From: Granulicatella elegans ATCC 700633
GTDB lineage: Bacteria; Bacillota; Bacilli; Lactobacillales; Aerococcaceae
DNA length: 64,000 nucleotides
Assembly (NCBI RefSeq): GCF_000162475.2
Contig: NZ_KI391971.1
Coordinates: 1,015,008-1,079,007 of the forward strand
Reading direction: 5' to 3'
In this document: in pieces, positions 9,290 to 18,728 of the stretch
Numbering within the stretch: the stretch's first letter is position 1
Layout: each line of letters starts with the position of its first letter
Position numbers and translations under genes: made by a program
The notes under the pieces: generated by a model
Seen by the model: the letters and a program-made list of their open reading frames with translations, nothing else
Database searches by the model: none
What the model was told of the DNA's origin: nothing

Positions 9290-10606
9290 TTAATTCCTTT
9301 CCATTAACTGACTAGACATTACTGCTTTTGCTACGATTGTATTTTCTAAATACACTGAAATATCTAATTTTGTTATTTTTCTTCCATTATCTAATGACTG
9401 AATTTGTAAAATAATTTCACTATCAATTGGAATCATTTTTAAATAATGTAAATCTAATTGCTCAATAACGGCATTTCTTCTTTGACTACGAGAAATGAAT
9501 TCTTTTGATGCTACACTGACAACTTCGCAAAGAACTCCGAAAGATAACATTCCTAAATTATTTGTCATTTGTGGAGTGACCATAAATTGGAATTTGGATT
9601 GTTGCGTATCCATCTCTAACACATTTAAACTTTCAGCAACATCATCTTCAAATGTATTTCCTACTTGTGGTTGACGTTGAGCTAATTGCATAGCTTTCAT
9701 CACATCTTGTCTAGAAATAATCCCTAACAATTCCATATTATCTTGTACAACTGGTAACATTTCTAAGCCATTCCATATCATAGAATGAGCAACACTGGCT
9801 ACACTAGCATGTAATTTAGTGACACTTGGATTTTTCGTCATCACTCTTTCAATAACGATATGATCACTTTTTCCAATGACATCTTTTGCAGTTACAACTC
9901 CCACAAGACGATTAGAATGATTAATAACAGGGAATCTAGAATTTTCAGTTTGTTGATTCAATTTTCTATAATCTTCCACTGTATCATCAATCATTAAATA
10001 ATGAGTGTGAGAAAAATCGGTATAAATATCTGAAACAATCATGATTTTTTTCTTAATTAATTGATCAGTCATTGCACGGTTAATAAGAGATGCAACTGTA
10101 AATGTATCATAAGTTGTTCCAATAACTGGTATTGCTAATTCATCCGCTCTTCGAATTAATTCATCAGAAGCAGTAAATCCTCCTGTAATTAATACAGCTG
10201 CCCCCTGTTCTAAAGCTAATAATTGAGCCTCTTTACGATTTCCAATAATGACTAATGATTCTGGATGAATATAACGACTCATTGCATCTTCTGTCATCGC
10301 TCCGATAACAAAGCGGTTTAAAATTTTATCTAAACCTTTAGAGCCACCATAAACTTCCCCTTCAATAATTTTAACAATTTCACCGAAAGAAAGTTTCTCA
10401 AAATTATCTTTTGATTTTCGCTCTATTCGAATCGTCCCAACACGTTCTATTGTAGAAACAACTCCTAGATTTTCTGCAGCCTTTATAGCTCTATAAGCAG
10501 TTCCTTCACTTAATTGCATATTTTTAGCAATTGTACGAACAGAAATCTTTTCGCCAACTGGTAAAGATTCAATATATTCAATAATTCGTTGATGTTTGGT
10601 TGACAT
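9290..10606 (-). CDS. spxR: CBS-HotDog domain regulator, SpxR/YtoI family
   Basis: A 438-residue protein with four parts: an N-terminal winged-helix domain (ISVRTIAKNMQLSEGTAYRAIK, about 18-50), a DRTGG-like domain (about 70-180), a tandem CBS pair (about 190-310, e.g. VVTAKDVIGKSD and GIISRQDVMKAM) and a C-terminal HotDog thioesterase-like domain. This order is that of B. subtilis YtoI and streptococcal SpxR, which activates transcription of spxA1 and links metabolite sensing to stress. That the CBS pair senses an adenine nucleotide is inference from the fold. The ATG is preceded by GGAGGGGAAAAT. It lies 38 bases downstream of the DtxR-family gene. Confidence 0.85.
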   Translation of the reverse strand: MSTKHQRIIEYIESLPVGEKISVRTIAKNMQLSEGTAYRAIKAAENLGVVSTIERVGTIRIERKSKDNFEKLSFGEIVKIIEGEVYGGSKGLDKILNRFVIGAMTEDAMSRYIHPESLVIIGNRKEAQLLALEQGAAVLITGGFTASDELIRRADELAIPVIGTTYDTFTVASLINRAMTDQLIKKKIMIVSDIYTDFSHTHYLMIDDTVEDYRKLNQQTENSRFPVINHSNRLVGVVTAKDVIGKSDHIVIERVMTKNPSVTKLHASVASVAHSMIWNGLEMLPVVQDNMELLGIISRQDVMKAMQLAQRQPQVGNTFEDDVAESLNVLEMDTQQSKFQFMVTPQMTNNLGMLSFGVLCEVVSVASKEFISRSQRRNAVIEQLDLHYLKMIPIDSEIILQIQSLDNGRKITKLDISVYLENTIVAKAVMSSQLMERN

Positions 10607-10644
10607 ATTTTCCCCTCCAAATCAGCATTTATTTCATGCATTGT

Positions 10645-11052
10645 TTAGGATTCATGTATCGTAGGGATAATTTCTCCATGTGGACAATGAGTTGGATCAT
10701 CCAGAAAATCCACTAATCGATCAATTAACTCAGGTGAAGAAGCATGTTCTAAAACTTCAGCCTGGGCATGAACTTCATCAGGTGAAAAACCTAATGATTG
10801 TACTAAAAATACTTCCCATATTTTATGAGTACGAATTAAACGTTCAGCAAACAAAATCCCTTTTTCTGTCAGTCTAGCTCCTTTATATCGTACATAATCT
10901 ACATAATTTTCTGCCACTAACTTATTCAACATTTCTGTTGTAGATGCTGCAGATATTTGAAGCATATTAGTGATTGACTTATTAGAAACTACTTCATGAT
11001 TGCCACCTAATTTATAAATCGCTTTAATATAATCCTCTTTATTAGGGGTCAT
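10645..11052 (-). CDS. DtxR/MntR-family metal-dependent repressor, short form without SH3-like domain
   Basis: A winged-helix DNA-binding domain (residues 1-65: TPNKEDYIKAIYKLGG, STTEMLNKLV) is followed by a metal-binding dimerisation domain with EVFLVQSLGFSPDEVHAQAEVLEH and CPHGEIIP. This resembles streptococcal ScaR/IdeR-type regulators, which sense Mn or Fe, but those are about 215 residues with a C-terminal FeoA/SH3-like domain. Here the protein stops 8 residues after CPHG, at 135 residues, and the next gene begins 38 bases later. ATG 11050-11052 is chosen because GGAGG lies 7 bases upstream; the longer frame to 11085 covers that site. No metal transporter is adjacent. Confidence 0.85.
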   Translation of the reverse strand: MTPNKEDYIKAIYKLGGNHEVVSNKSITNMLQISAASTTEMLNKLVAENYVDYVRYKGARLTEKGILFAERLIRTHKIWEVFLVQSLGFSPDEVHAQAEVLEHASSPELIDRLVDFLDDPTHCPHGEIIPTIHES

Positions 11053-11136
11053 ATTGTTTCCTCCTTTAAACCTCACTAACAACACATTAAAAGTTTAAAC
11101 TATCAACCTTTAATTTTCTTCAATAGTATACCATAA

Positions 11137-11169
11137 ATCTGTATTAAAATAAACTGAACATCTGTATTA
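11137..11169 (-). promoter_or_regulatory. Direct repeats in the promoter region of the DtxR-family gene
   Basis: TAATACAGAT occurs twice on the minus strand (11137-11146 and 11160-11169), 23 bases apart, just upstream of an extended -10 (TGGTATACT) that precedes the regulator gene. They could be a binding site for an activator or repressor; they do not resemble the palindromic DtxR box. Confidence 0.35.
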
Positions 11170-11202
11170 GTTTTCAATAAAACAGTAAAATTTTATATAA
11201 AG

Positions 11203-11240
11203 AAAAAGCGTAATAGTCAAAAGACTACTACGCTTTTTTT
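11203..11240 (-). terminator. Intrinsic terminator of adhE
   Basis: Stem AAAAAGCGTA-TAGTC / GACTA-TACGCTTTTT with one internal mismatch and loop AAAA; on the minus strand it ends in TTTTTCTTTA. It lies 11 bases past the adhE stop codon. Confidence 0.88.
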
Positions 11241-11251
11241 AATCTAAATGA

Positions 11252-13885
11252 TTATTTTAAACGTCCTGGACGAGCTGCGTAACCATAGTATGCATCAGCA
11301 AGAATTTCTTCCATATGAGCTACCATTGGTAAACGAGGGTTCGCTGGTGAACATTGATCTTCATATGCTAATAATGCGATTTCGTGGATTGTTTCTTTCC
11401 ATTCTTTTTCATCTACACCTTGAGCTTTGAAGTTCATTTCAATTCCTACACGTTCTCCTAATTCGTAAACAGCTTTTGCTAATGCATCTACTGCTTCTTC
11501 AGGAGTTGATGAAGGTAATCCTAACATTCTTGCAATGTCTTGGAATTTTTCATCTGCACGGTAGTAGTTATATTTAGGCCATGTAGCTGCTTTAGCTGGG
11601 CGAGTACCATTGTAACGGATAACATATGGAAGTAAGATTGCATTTGTACGTCCGTGTACTGTATGGAAGAATCCACCAACTTTGTGAGCCATTGAGTGAG
11701 ACATTCCAAGGAATGCATTGGCAAATGCCATACCAGCCATTGTAGAAGCATTATGCATTTTTTCTCTTGATACGAAGTCTCCATTTTTAACTGAACTTTC
11801 TAAGTTTTCAAATACTAATTTGATTGCTTGTAAAGCTAAACCATCAGTGTAGTCATTCGCTAATGTTGAAGTATATGCTTCAACTGCGTGTGTTAATACG
11901 TCCATACCTGTATCTGCTGTAACAAATCCTGGAACTGTCATAACTAATGCTGGGTCAACAATCGCAATTGTTGGAGTTAATGAGTAGTCCGCTAATGGAT
12001 ATTTACGGTTATTTGCTTTATCAGAAATAACGGCAAATGGAGTTACTTCAGAACCTGTACCTGAAGTTGTTGGAATACCAACATATTTAGCTTTTTCACC
12101 TAATTCAGGGAATTTGAATGCACGTTTACGAATATCCATGAATTTTTGTACTAAATCACGGAAGTCAATTTGAGGTTGTTCGTAGAACATCCACATAACT
12201 TTAGCAGCATCCATTACAGAACCACCACCAAGAGCTACAATTGTATCTGGTTCAAATGATTTCATAATTTCAGCACCACGGTTAACTGTTGTGATATCTG
12301 GATCTGGTTCAACATCTGAGAATACTTCGTAAATAACTTTATTAGGGCGTAATTCTAATTGTTCAATCACACGTTGTAAGAATCCTAAGTTAACCATTTG
12401 TTGGTCAGTTACAATCATTACACGTTCTACATTTTTCATTTTTTGTAAGTATTGAATTGAATCACGTTCGAAATAGATTTTCGAAGGAACTTTAAACCAT
12501 TGCATATTATTTCTACGTCTCCCTACTTTTTTGATATTTAATAGATTCACAACGCTTACGTTATCCCCAACTGAGTTACGTCCATAAGATCCGCAACCTA
12601 ATGTTAGAGATGGAATAAATGCATTGTAAACATCCCCGATACCACCAAATGTAGATGGAGCATTCCAAATTACACGAATTGCACGTACAATACGTCCGAA
12701 TTCTTTCGCTAATTCAGCATCTTCAGTATGAATTGCTGCAGAGTGTCCTAAACCATTAAATTCAACCATTTGTCTTGCTTTCTCAACACCATCTTCACGA
12801 GATTCTGATTTTAAGATTGCAATAACTGGAGATAATTTTTCACGAGTTAAAGGTTCTTTTTCGCCTACTTCGCTACATTCAGCTGCTAAAATATTTGTTC
12901 CTTCTGGAACTGAGAATCCTGCTTGTTCTGCAATCCATGCAGCAGGTTTACCTACGATATTAGCATTTAATTTAGCACCAGCACAGTTTTTACTGTTTGC
13001 TTTTACACCAAAGCAGAACTCTTCAAGTAATGCTTTTTCTTTTTTTGATACAAAATATGTGTGGTAGCTCTTTAATTCGGCTACAAATTCATCATAAATT
13101 TCTTTATCAATAATAGCTGCTTGTTCAGAAGCACAAACCATTCCGTTATCAAATGATTTACTCATTACGATATCGTGAGCAGCTTGACGAATGTTTGCTG
13201 ATTTTTCAACATATGCAGGTACGTTACCAGCACCTACCCCTAAAGCAGGTTTTCCGCATGAATATGCGGCTTTAACCATTGCGTTACCACCTGTTGCTAA
13301 GATAGTTGCAATACCATCATGATTCATTAAAGCATTTGTTGCTTCGATTGATGGATGTTCAATCCATTGAATACAGTCTTCTGGAGCTCCAGCTGCAATC
13401 GCTGCATCACGAACGATTTGAGCTGCATGAGCTGAACTCTTTTGAGCTGATGGATGGAATGCAAATACGATTGGGTTACGTGTTTTCAAAGCAATTAATG
13501 ATTTGAAAATTGCTGTTGAAGTTGGGTTTGTTGTTGGTGTAATACCACAAACAACCCCTACTGGTTCTGCAATTAATGTTAAACCTGTTACTTCGTCATC
13601 TTCAATAACTCCAACGGTTTTCGTATGACGCATATTGTGAACCACGTGTTCACATGCAAATAAATTTTTAGTCGCTTTATCTTCAAAAACTCCACGACCA
13701 GTTTCTTCTACAGCGTGTAATGCTAACACACCATGTTGATCAAGAGCTGCTACTGATGCTTTCGCTACAATATAGTCCACTTGTTCTTGATTGAGCAATC
13801 TGAACTTATCTAGTGCAACTAGCCCTTTCTCCACTAATTCATTCACTTCTTTTTGAGAGTCTACTACTTTTTTCTCTTCACTCAC
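11252..13885 (-). CDS. adhE: Bifunctional acetaldehyde-CoA/alcohol dehydrogenase AdhE
   Basis: Reduces acetyl-CoA to acetaldehyde and then ethanol with NADH; it is the main fermentative redox outlet and forms cytoplasmic filaments (spirosomes). The N-terminal half (about 1-440) is an aldehyde dehydrogenase with the catalytic Cys in [10 protein letters not shown] (about 250). The C-terminal half (about 455-870) is an iron-containing alcohol dehydrogenase with [10 protein letters not shown] (NAD binding) and the metal ligands in [12 protein letters not shown] and HTVHGRTNA. The length of 877 residues is full. The start is GTG (13883-13885) with GGAGG nine bases upstream. Transcription is probably redox-controlled through the Rex-like site at 13904-13921. 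Confidence 0.97.
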   Translation of the reverse strand: MSEEKKVVDSQKEVNELVEKGLVALDKFRLLNQEQVDYIVAKASVAALDQHGVLALHAVEETGRGVFEDKATKNLFACEHVVHNMRHTKTVGVIEDDEVTGLTLIAEPVGVVCGITPTTNPTSTAIFKSLIALKTRNPIVFAFHPSAQKSSAHAAQIVRDAAIAAGAPEDCIQWIEHPSIEATNALMNHDGIATILATGGNAMVKAAYSCGKPALGVGAGNVPAYVEKSANIRQAAHDIVMSKSFDNGMVCASEQAAIIDKEIYDEFVAELKSYHTYFVSKKEKALLEEFCFGVKANSKNCAGAKLNANIVGKPAAWIAEQAGFSVPEGTNILAAECSEVGEKEPLTREKLSPVIAILKSESREDGVEKARQMVEFNGLGHSAAIHTEDAELAKEFGRIVRAIRVIWNAPSTFGGIGDVYNAFIPSLTLGCGSYGRNSVGDNVSVVNLLNIKKVGRRRNNMQWFKVPSKIYFERDSIQYLQKMKNVERVMIVTDQQMVNLGFLQRVIEQLELRPNKVIYEVFSDVEPDPDITTVNRGAEIMKSFEPDTIVALGGGSVMDAAKVMWMFYEQPQIDFRDLVQKFMDIRKRAFKFPELGEKAKYVGIPTTSGTGSEVTPFAVISDKANNRKYPLADYSLTPTIAIVDPALVMTVPGFVTADTGMDVLTHAVEAYTSTLANDYTDGLALQAIKLVFENLESSVKNGDFVSREKMHNASTMAGMAFANAFLGMSHSMAHKVGGFFHTVHGRTNAILLPYVIRYNGTRPAKAATWPKYNYYRADEKFQDIARMLGLPSSTPEEAVDALAKAVYELGERVGIEMNFKAQGVDEKEWKETIHEIALLAYEDQCSPANPRLPMVAHMEEILADAYYGYAARPGRLK

Positions 13886-13903
13886 TGGGAATTCCTCCGT
13901 TGC

Positions 13904-13954
13904 TTGTTATTTTTATCACATGTTTATCATAACCTATTTCAACGATTTTGTAAA
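13904..13954 (-). promoter_or_regulatory. adhE promoter with Rex-like operator
   Basis: On the minus strand, -35 TTTACA (13949-13954), a 17-base spacer and -10 TATGAT (13926-13931) form a strong sigma-A promoter. Four bases downstream of the -10 lies a dyad, TGTGAT-AAAA-TAACA, covering 13904-13921. It is close to the Rex consensus (TTGTGA/TTGTTA half-sites), and Rex controls adhE in many Firmicutes. The operator assignment is by resemblance and context. Confidence 0.6.
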
Positions 13955-14048
13955 TAGGTGAAAACGAATTTATTTTAAGAAAATATTTTCTTTTTGCTTG
14001 AAAATTCATTTTCATAAAAACTCTTATATTCGTTAAATTGAATATAAA

Positions 14049-14069
14049 GAGGAGAAACTTCTCCCCTCT
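14049..14069 (-). terminator. Weak terminator hairpin after gtfA
   Basis: GAGGAGAA pairs with TTCTCC-CCTC (one bulge) 11 bases past the gtfA stop codon. The tail on the minus strand is only moderately T-rich. Confidence 0.45.
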
Positions 14070-14079
14070 ATATGTTTTA

Positions 14080-15522
14080 TTATAAGTGGACTGTTACATC
14101 ATTTTCTTCAATTGTAAATTCTTTTGTTGCTAAGTTTGCTACTAAGCGAGCTTTTGATTGATGATCAGCGCTTGAACGTACAATTTCAATTGTTGATTCA
14201 TCCGGAGTTGAAATTTGAATCTCACCATCCAAATCAAATGCTTTTGAAGTATTTCTAAAGCGTAATAATGATAATAATTGTTTGACAACTGGACGTTCAA
14301 CTTCTTTTTCAATTTCTTCTAATGTATAGTAATGACGATTAATATTACGTCCTTCTTTTGTCGCTTCAAGAAGTTCAATATCATTTTCTCCTGCTAATAA
14401 TCCTACATAATAAATTTGTGGGATACCCGGAGCAAAACATTGTAAAATTCTTGATAGTAAGTAACTCGCATCATCGTTTCCAAGTGCACTATAGTAAGTA
14501 CTATTTATTTGATAAATATCTAAATTATTGTATTTCTCACTAGAATAAACTTTCTTCACATTTGCTCCAACTTTATACAATTGTTCTGAAGTATAGTCTA
14601 ATTCTTCATCTGTTAATAAATCCCTAGCATCTACAACACCAATACCATCATGTGTATCTAATGTTGTAAATTGTTTCATTGGACTCATTTTTAACCAGTT
14701 TGCTAAACGGTTAGATTTTCCACTATAAAGCGAATATAAAACAACCATTGGTAATGCAAAATCATAAACAAAATAATCATGATCTGCAATTTTCATTTGA
14801 ATCGAATAATGTTCATGAATTTCAGGTAATAATTCTACTTGATACTTTGCAGCTTCCGCTCTTACTTCATCTAATAAATCCCAAATTTCTGGTTCTACAA
14901 AGAAATCATTTGTATCTAATTTTTTCACAGCATATGCAAAAGCATCTAAACGAATGAGTGAACATCCATGACTTGCCATATCTTTAATCGTTTCACGAAT
15001 AAATGCTTTTACTATTTCTTTTTTGACATCTAAATCAATTTGTTCTTCACCAAATGTATTCCACACTTCTTCTGTTGTACCATCTTCAAATTGAACCGTT
15101 TGAAAAGGTGCTTTATCTTTTCTTTTATAAATCAAATCAATATCTTCTTGTGTTGGACGTCCAGGAGGGAAAAATTCATGCACACGAATAAACATGTCTT
15201 TGTAAGGAGAATTTTCATGATTCTTTTTGAAATCTTGGAAAAATTTTGATTCACGAGAAATATGATTAATCATAAAATCAAACATTAAGTAATATTGCTC
15301 TCCTAATGCATCAACATCTTCCCAGCTTCCTAAGTCTGGATCAACTGTCGTATAATCACTTGGTGCAAATCCTCTATCACCTGTTGAAGGGAAAAACGGA
15401 AGTAAGTGTACTCCTCCAATTGATTCTTTAAAGTAAGTTTCTAAAACAAATTTTAGATCCTTCATATTTTTTCCTAAGCTATCTGAATAAGTAATCAGCA
15501 TCGCTTCGTTTTTAATTTGCAC
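14080..15522 (-). CDS. gtfA: Sucrose phosphorylase (GH13)
   Basis: Cytoplasmic phosphorolysis of sucrose to glucose 1-phosphate and fructose. The sequence follows GtfA of oral streptococci closely: [31 protein letters not shown], the nucleophile Asp in [13 protein letters not shown], the acid/base Glu in LLPEIHEHY, and [12 protein letters not shown] set the start at GTG 15520-15522 because AGGAG is eight bases upstream; a TTG three codons earlier abuts that site. This gives 480 residues beginning (M)[11 protein letters not shown], matching the streptococcal start. No sugar transporter or regulator is adjacent, unlike the msm operon, so sucrose uptake must be encoded elsewhere. Twin operators precede it (15549-15599). 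Confidence 0.93.
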   Translation of the reverse strand: MQIKNEAMLITYSDSLGKNMKDLKFVLETYFKESIGGVHLLPFFPSTGDRGFAPSDYTTVDPDLGSWEDVDALGEQYYLMFDFMINHISRESKFFQDFKKNHENSPYKDMFIRVHEFFPPGRPTQEDIDLIYKRKDKAPFQTVQFEDGTTEEVWNTFGEEQIDLDVKKEIVKAFIRETIKDMASHGCSLIRLDAFAYAVKKLDTNDFFVEPEIWDLLDEVRAEAAKYQVELLPEIHEHYSIQMKIADHDYFVYDFALPMVVLYSLYSGKSNRLANWLKMSPMKQFTTLDTHDGIGVVDARDLLTDEELDYTSEQLYKVGANVKKVYSSEKYNNLDIYQINSTYYSALGNDDASYLLSRILQCFAPGIPQIYYVGLLAGENDIELLEATKEGRNINRHYYTLEEIEKEVERPVVKQLLSLLRFRNTSKAFDLDGEIQISTPDESTIEIVRSSADHQSKARLVANLATKEFTIEENDVTVHL

Positions 15523-15548
15523 ATTTATCAACTCCTATTTCTACCAGC

Positions 15549-15599
15549 ATTAAACCGGTTGCATAAATCTATTTTACCAAATATTAAAACGTTTGCATA
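15549..15599. promoter_or_regulatory. Twin LacI/CcpA-type operators upstream of gtfA
   Basis: Two 17-base sites differ at only two positions: ATTAAACCGGTTGCATA (15549-15565) and ATTAAAACGTTTGCATA (15583-15599). Each is an imperfect palindrome around CG, the hallmark of LacI-family operators. Their centres are 34 bases apart, close to three helical turns. The second also resembles a CcpA cre. The pair lies between gtfA (minus) and the acyl ligase promoter (plus), so looping repression of gtfA by a sucrose- or glucose-responsive regulator is likely. Confidence 0.65.
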
Positions 15600-15618
15600 C
15601 TAGTATGCTTAAATTTTT

Positions 15619-15647
15619 TTGCAAGTTTTATATCCCTCCTGTATACT
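15619..15647 (+). promoter_or_regulatory. Promoter of the acyl-adenylating enzyme gene
   Basis: TTGCAA (15619-15624), a 17-base spacer and TATACT (15642-15647) make a near-consensus promoter, 31 bases upstream of the ATG. The open frame that begins at 15619 starts inside this -35 box and its first 20 codons are not translated. Confidence 0.75.
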
Positions 15648-15678
15648 AGATAAAGATTATTTTCGAAAGGATGTTACT

Positions 15679-17202
15679 ATGTTTACCATTTATGAACATG
15701 AACCTTTACATTTATTTAAAAATTATGAAAAAGCTTCTATAGATTTTCCAAATACAAATATATATTTAGATGAAGTATTATCCGCTTTTCCTGAATTTGG
15801 ACTAGAAACAACCTACAAAGAAAGTTTAACATTCATTCAGAAACGAGCTTTCCAGTTGGCTAGTTTAGGAATTAAGACAACTGAAAAAGTAATGGTATAC
15901 AAATCTTCTGCTGTCGATACTTATTGGTTAGCTTGTGCTATTTCATATTTAGGAGCAGTTCCTGTCATGACTTCTGCTCATCTTCCTTCTACCATTATTG
16001 ATACATTTTTTGAACGATTGGAAGACGCATGGTTAATTTATGATGATGAAACAAAGGACAAAGTTAACCTTTTAAAAGAAAAAAATAAGTCTAAAGCTAT
16101 TTCTGTTCAAGAAATTCAAAAACAAGTTGAAACGGTAACTCCATTAGTTTCTCTTAATCCAAATGAGATTAGTTATATGACACATACCTCTGGGACAACA
16201 GGTATTCCTAAACTAATTGCACACTCTGCTAACAGCATGGGATGGAGAACAGCTTTTCAAAAGAGTATATTTTCAAAAATGGAAGAAACTGGATTATTAG
16301 CATTCCATATTTCTCCAGTACATTCACGTTTTAATATTGGAATATCTTCTTTAATGAGTTTAGGATTTCCCTATTTAGCGATTAAAGATCCAAGTATTCC
16401 TAATATTGAAAACCTACTTCAACGATTTAAACCAATTGGAATTGAAACCCATCCGAATAATTTTGTTCAATGGTCTACTCTTGCTAAAGCACATCCAGAA
16501 TTATTTGAAAATACTCGCTATTATCATTCGACATTTGACGCGATTAATAAAGAAACAATGGCTACTTTCTTAAAAACTAATCGTGAGAAAAATGCCATCT
16601 ATTTACAAATTTATGGACAAAGTGAATGCGGACCTGCAATCGTTCGTAAACACACTTTGGAATCATTACCAGGAATGAATATCCGTAATATGGGAATTGG
16701 ATTTGAACATTTTACAAAGGCAAGAATAGCAACGAATAACGGTACACTTCTACCAACGAATACAGCAGGAAATATCCAATTATATTCTAAAGGACGTGCT
16801 TTAACTTACTTTAAAGAAGATGATCGATTCCAAGAAAATGTTTACGATGAATGGTGGGATACTGGTGATTACGGCCTTATCAATGATAAAGGTGAATTAC
16901 TACTCCATGACCGTCAAATAGATTTAGTAGAAACAGTAGAAAGTACACTAGCTATTGAAGATTATTTATTAGACCATCTTCCGTTCCTTGAAGAAGTCGT
17001 CATTATTCGTGATAACCATGGATACCCTCAGCCAATCATCGCTATTACCGATGGAGAACTCTTCCAAGAGGAATTATGGTTTAAAGCCATTGAAAACTTA
17101 CCTCATTTAAATGAACCAATTATGATGGAATACGATAAAATTCCAAGAACAGCAACGATGAAAGTACAAAGACGCGCATTAGAACAATTATTATTTAACT
17201 AA
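15679..17202 (+). CDS. AMP-forming acyl-CoA synthetase/ligase family protein, substrate unknown
   Basis: ANL-superfamily adenylating enzyme of 507 residues. Motifs: P-loop MTHTSGTTGIPKLIAH (about 168-183), IYGQSECGP (A5 region, about 312-320), WWDTGDYG (A7, about 394-401) and a C-terminal region with the catalytic Lys candidate in TATMKVQRRAL (A10). These are the steps for activating a carboxylate as acyl-AMP. The acyl group cannot be inferred: no carrier protein, thioesterase or transporter is adjacent. ATG 15679 has AAAGG eight bases upstream. The gene is monocistronic with its own promoter and terminator, divergent from gtfA. It could be a fatty-acid or aryl-acid CoA ligase. Confidence 0.75.
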   Translation: MFTIYEHEPLHLFKNYEKASIDFPNTNIYLDEVLSAFPEFGLETTYKESLTFIQKRAFQLASLGIKTTEKVMVYKSSAVDTYWLACAISYLGAVPVMTSAHLPSTIIDTFFERLEDAWLIYDDETKDKVNLLKEKNKSKAISVQEIQKQVETVTPLVSLNPNEISYMTHTSGTTGIPKLIAHSANSMGWRTAFQKSIFSKMEETGLLAFHISPVHSRFNIGISSLMSLGFPYLAIKDPSIPNIENLLQRFKPIGIETHPNNFVQWSTLAKAHPELFENTRYYHSTFDAINKETMATFLKTNREKNAIYLQIYGQSECGPAIVRKHTLESLPGMNIRNMGIGFEHFTKARIATNNGTLLPTNTAGNIQLYSKGRALTYFKEDDRFQENVYDEWWDTGDYGLINDKGELLLHDRQIDLVETVESTLAIEDYLLDHLPFLEEVVIIRDNHGYPQPIIAITDGELFQEELWFKAIENLPHLNEPIMMEYDKIPRTATMKVQRRALEQLLFN

Positions 17203-17208
17203 TAAAAT

Positions 17209-17248
17209 AACGCTTCACAACAAGTTCGTTTTCTTGTTGTGAAGCGTT
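17209..17248. terminator. Bidirectional terminator between the acyl ligase and pip
   Basis: A perfect 16-bp stem (arm AACGCTTCACAACAAG) with an 8-base loop; T-rich tails on both strands (TATTGTTTT on plus, ATTTTATT on minus). It serves both convergent genes. Confidence 0.92.
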
Positions 17249-17277
17249 TATTGTTTTACGAAACTGTTCTAAATAGC

Positions 17278-18219
17278 TTATTCAAATTCTCTTGCAAATC
17301 TCATTAATTCTTTTACCGTTGTTGGTTCCATTTGCGCATGTCCTGCAGCAGTAGAAAAGACTAATTCAGCATGTGGCAATTTTTGTTTTAAATCGTATGC
17401 ACCACTTGGACGACAATCGACATCATATCTACCATGAACAATTTTAATTGGAATCTCTTTTAATGTATTTGCATGATTAAGAATATAATTATCATCTTCT
17501 ACAAAGCAATGGTGGTAGAAATAATGACATTCCATAATGGCAATTGCAAGCATGTCCTCATCTGATTCCTCACCAATAGTTTCCCTAGGTAATAAGGTAA
17601 TAATACCACCTTCCCATCTAGCCCATTGACGAGCAGCTTCTAATCGAATAGATGCATCTTCACTTGTCAATCGCTTATAATAAGCTGTTACTAAATTATC
17701 TTGTTCTTCTACTGGAATATGATTTAAATAAGGTGCAAATTGATCTGGGAAGAAATCACTAGCCCCTTTTTGGTAAAGCCAATCGGTATCTTCTTGTCTT
17801 CCTAAGAAAATCCCACGTAGAATCAATCCCAGAACTCTTTCTGGATATTGAATAGCATAATGAAGGGATAAAGTCGTCCCCCAACTACCACCGAACACAA
17901 CCCATTTTTCAATTCCTAGCTTTTCACGGATTTTTTCCATATCAGAAACTAAATATTGCGTAGTATTCTCCTCTAATGAAAGAAAAGGTAAACTTTTCCC
18001 ACAACCACGTTGGTCAAATTGAATCATTCGGTAAACATCTGGATTAAATAATTGGCGAGTTATCGGACTCGACCCTCCGCCTGGTCCACCATGAACAATA
18101 ATAACCGGTTTTCCATTTGGATTTCCTGATTCCATCACAAATACTTGATGTGTTGAAGAAACTTCTAAATAAAATTCATTATAAGGCTCAATTGGCGGAA
18201 ATAATGTATTATTTTCCAT
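17278..18219 (-). CDS. pip: Proline iminopeptidase (alpha/beta hydrolase, peptidase S33)
   Basis: Serine peptidase that removes N-terminal proline. The oxyanion-hole motif HGGPGGG (about 44-50) and nucleophile GGSWGTTLSLHYA (Ser at about 111) are characteristic of prolyl aminopeptidases; FDQRGCGKS, HGRYDVDCRP (Asp) and GHAQMEP (His) complete the triad region. The length of 313 residues is typical. The ATG is preceded by AAGGAG and lies 14 bases after the tpx stop codon. It is the last gene of the ruvAB-queA-udg-tpx-pip unit, ending at the 17209-17248 terminator. Confidence 0.9.
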   Translation of the reverse strand: MENNTLFPPIEPYNEFYLEVSSTHQVFVMESGNPNGKPVIIVHGGPGGGSSPITRQLFNPDVYRMIQFDQRGCGKSLPFLSLEENTTQYLVSDMEKIREKLGIEKWVVFGGSWGTTLSLHYAIQYPERVLGLILRGIFLGRQEDTDWLYQKGASDFFPDQFAPYLNHIPVEEQDNLVTAYYKRLTSEDASIRLEAARQWARWEGGIITLLPRETIGEESDEDMLAIAIMECHYFYHHCFVEDDNYILNHANTLKEIPIKIVHGRYDVDCRPSGAYDLKQKLPHAELVFSTAAGHAQMEPTTVKELMRFAREFE

Positions 18220-18233
18220 GTATTTTCTCCTTA

Positions 18234-18728
18234 TTATAAGTGATTTAATGCTACTTGAATGGCTTCATCATAATTTGGTTCATCTGTCATTTCTTGAACA
18301 ATTTCTTGATAAACAATTGTTCCATTTTGATCCAACACAAAAATCGAACGTTGGTCTACGCTTAATTCAGGAACATAAATGCCATATGCTTCTCCAAATG
18401 TAAAATCAACATCGCATAACATTTCCATTGCAACATCATTTGCCGAACACCAATTTTTAAATTCATCTTTGTTATTTTTACTAATCGTCACTAATTGAAT
18501 ACTTGGATGTTCTTTCATTTTTTTATGGAATGCTTTTGTTTGAATATCGCAAACTCGAGTATTAATATCTGGAACAACACTGATTAATGTTACGCTTCCT
18601 GCAAAAGATTCTGGAGTTTTAACTTCTCCATGAATGCATTCTAATGAAAAGTGAGGAGCTTTTTCTCCTACTATTGGTAATTCTCCTTTTAATTCATATG
18701 GGTTATTGTGTCGTGTAATAAACATCAT
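18234..18728 (-). CDS. tpx: Thiol peroxidase (atypical 2-Cys peroxiredoxin, Tpx)
   Basis: Reduces hydrogen peroxide and alkyl hydroperoxides using thioredoxin. The peroxidatic Cys is in DINTRVCDIQTKAF (about C60) and the likely resolving Cys in KNWCSANDV (about C94). The family usually has SxxPSIDTxVC; here it reads ISVVPDINTRVC, a mild variant. The length of 164 residues is right. Its first ATG overlaps the stop codon of the upstream glycosylase-like gene, so translation is probably coupled. Confidence 0.9.
   Translation of the reverse strand: MMFITRHNNPYELKGELPIVGEKAPHFSLECIHGEVKTPESFAGSVTLISVVPDINTRVCDIQTKAFHKKMKEHPSIQLVTISKNNKDEFKNWCSANDVAMEMLCDVDFTFGEAYGIYVPELSVDQRSIFVLDQNGTIVYQEIVQEMTDEPNYDEAIQVALNHL

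Noticed and set aside
11521..11784. Alternate-frame minus-strand open frame of 87 codons within adhE
   Set aside because: It overlaps the iron-dehydrogenase half of adhE in another frame; the adhE frame has intact motifs, so this is a shadow and not a frameshift relic.
13959..13974. Possible CcpA cre (TGAAAACGAATTTA) upstream of adhE
   Set aside because: Only the left half matches the consensus; the right half lacks the NCA end. Too weak to list as a feature.
15619..15678. Upstream 20-codon extension of the acyl ligase frame
   Set aside because: Its TTG is the -35 box of a near-consensus promoter, and the real ATG with a ribosome site is at 15679.
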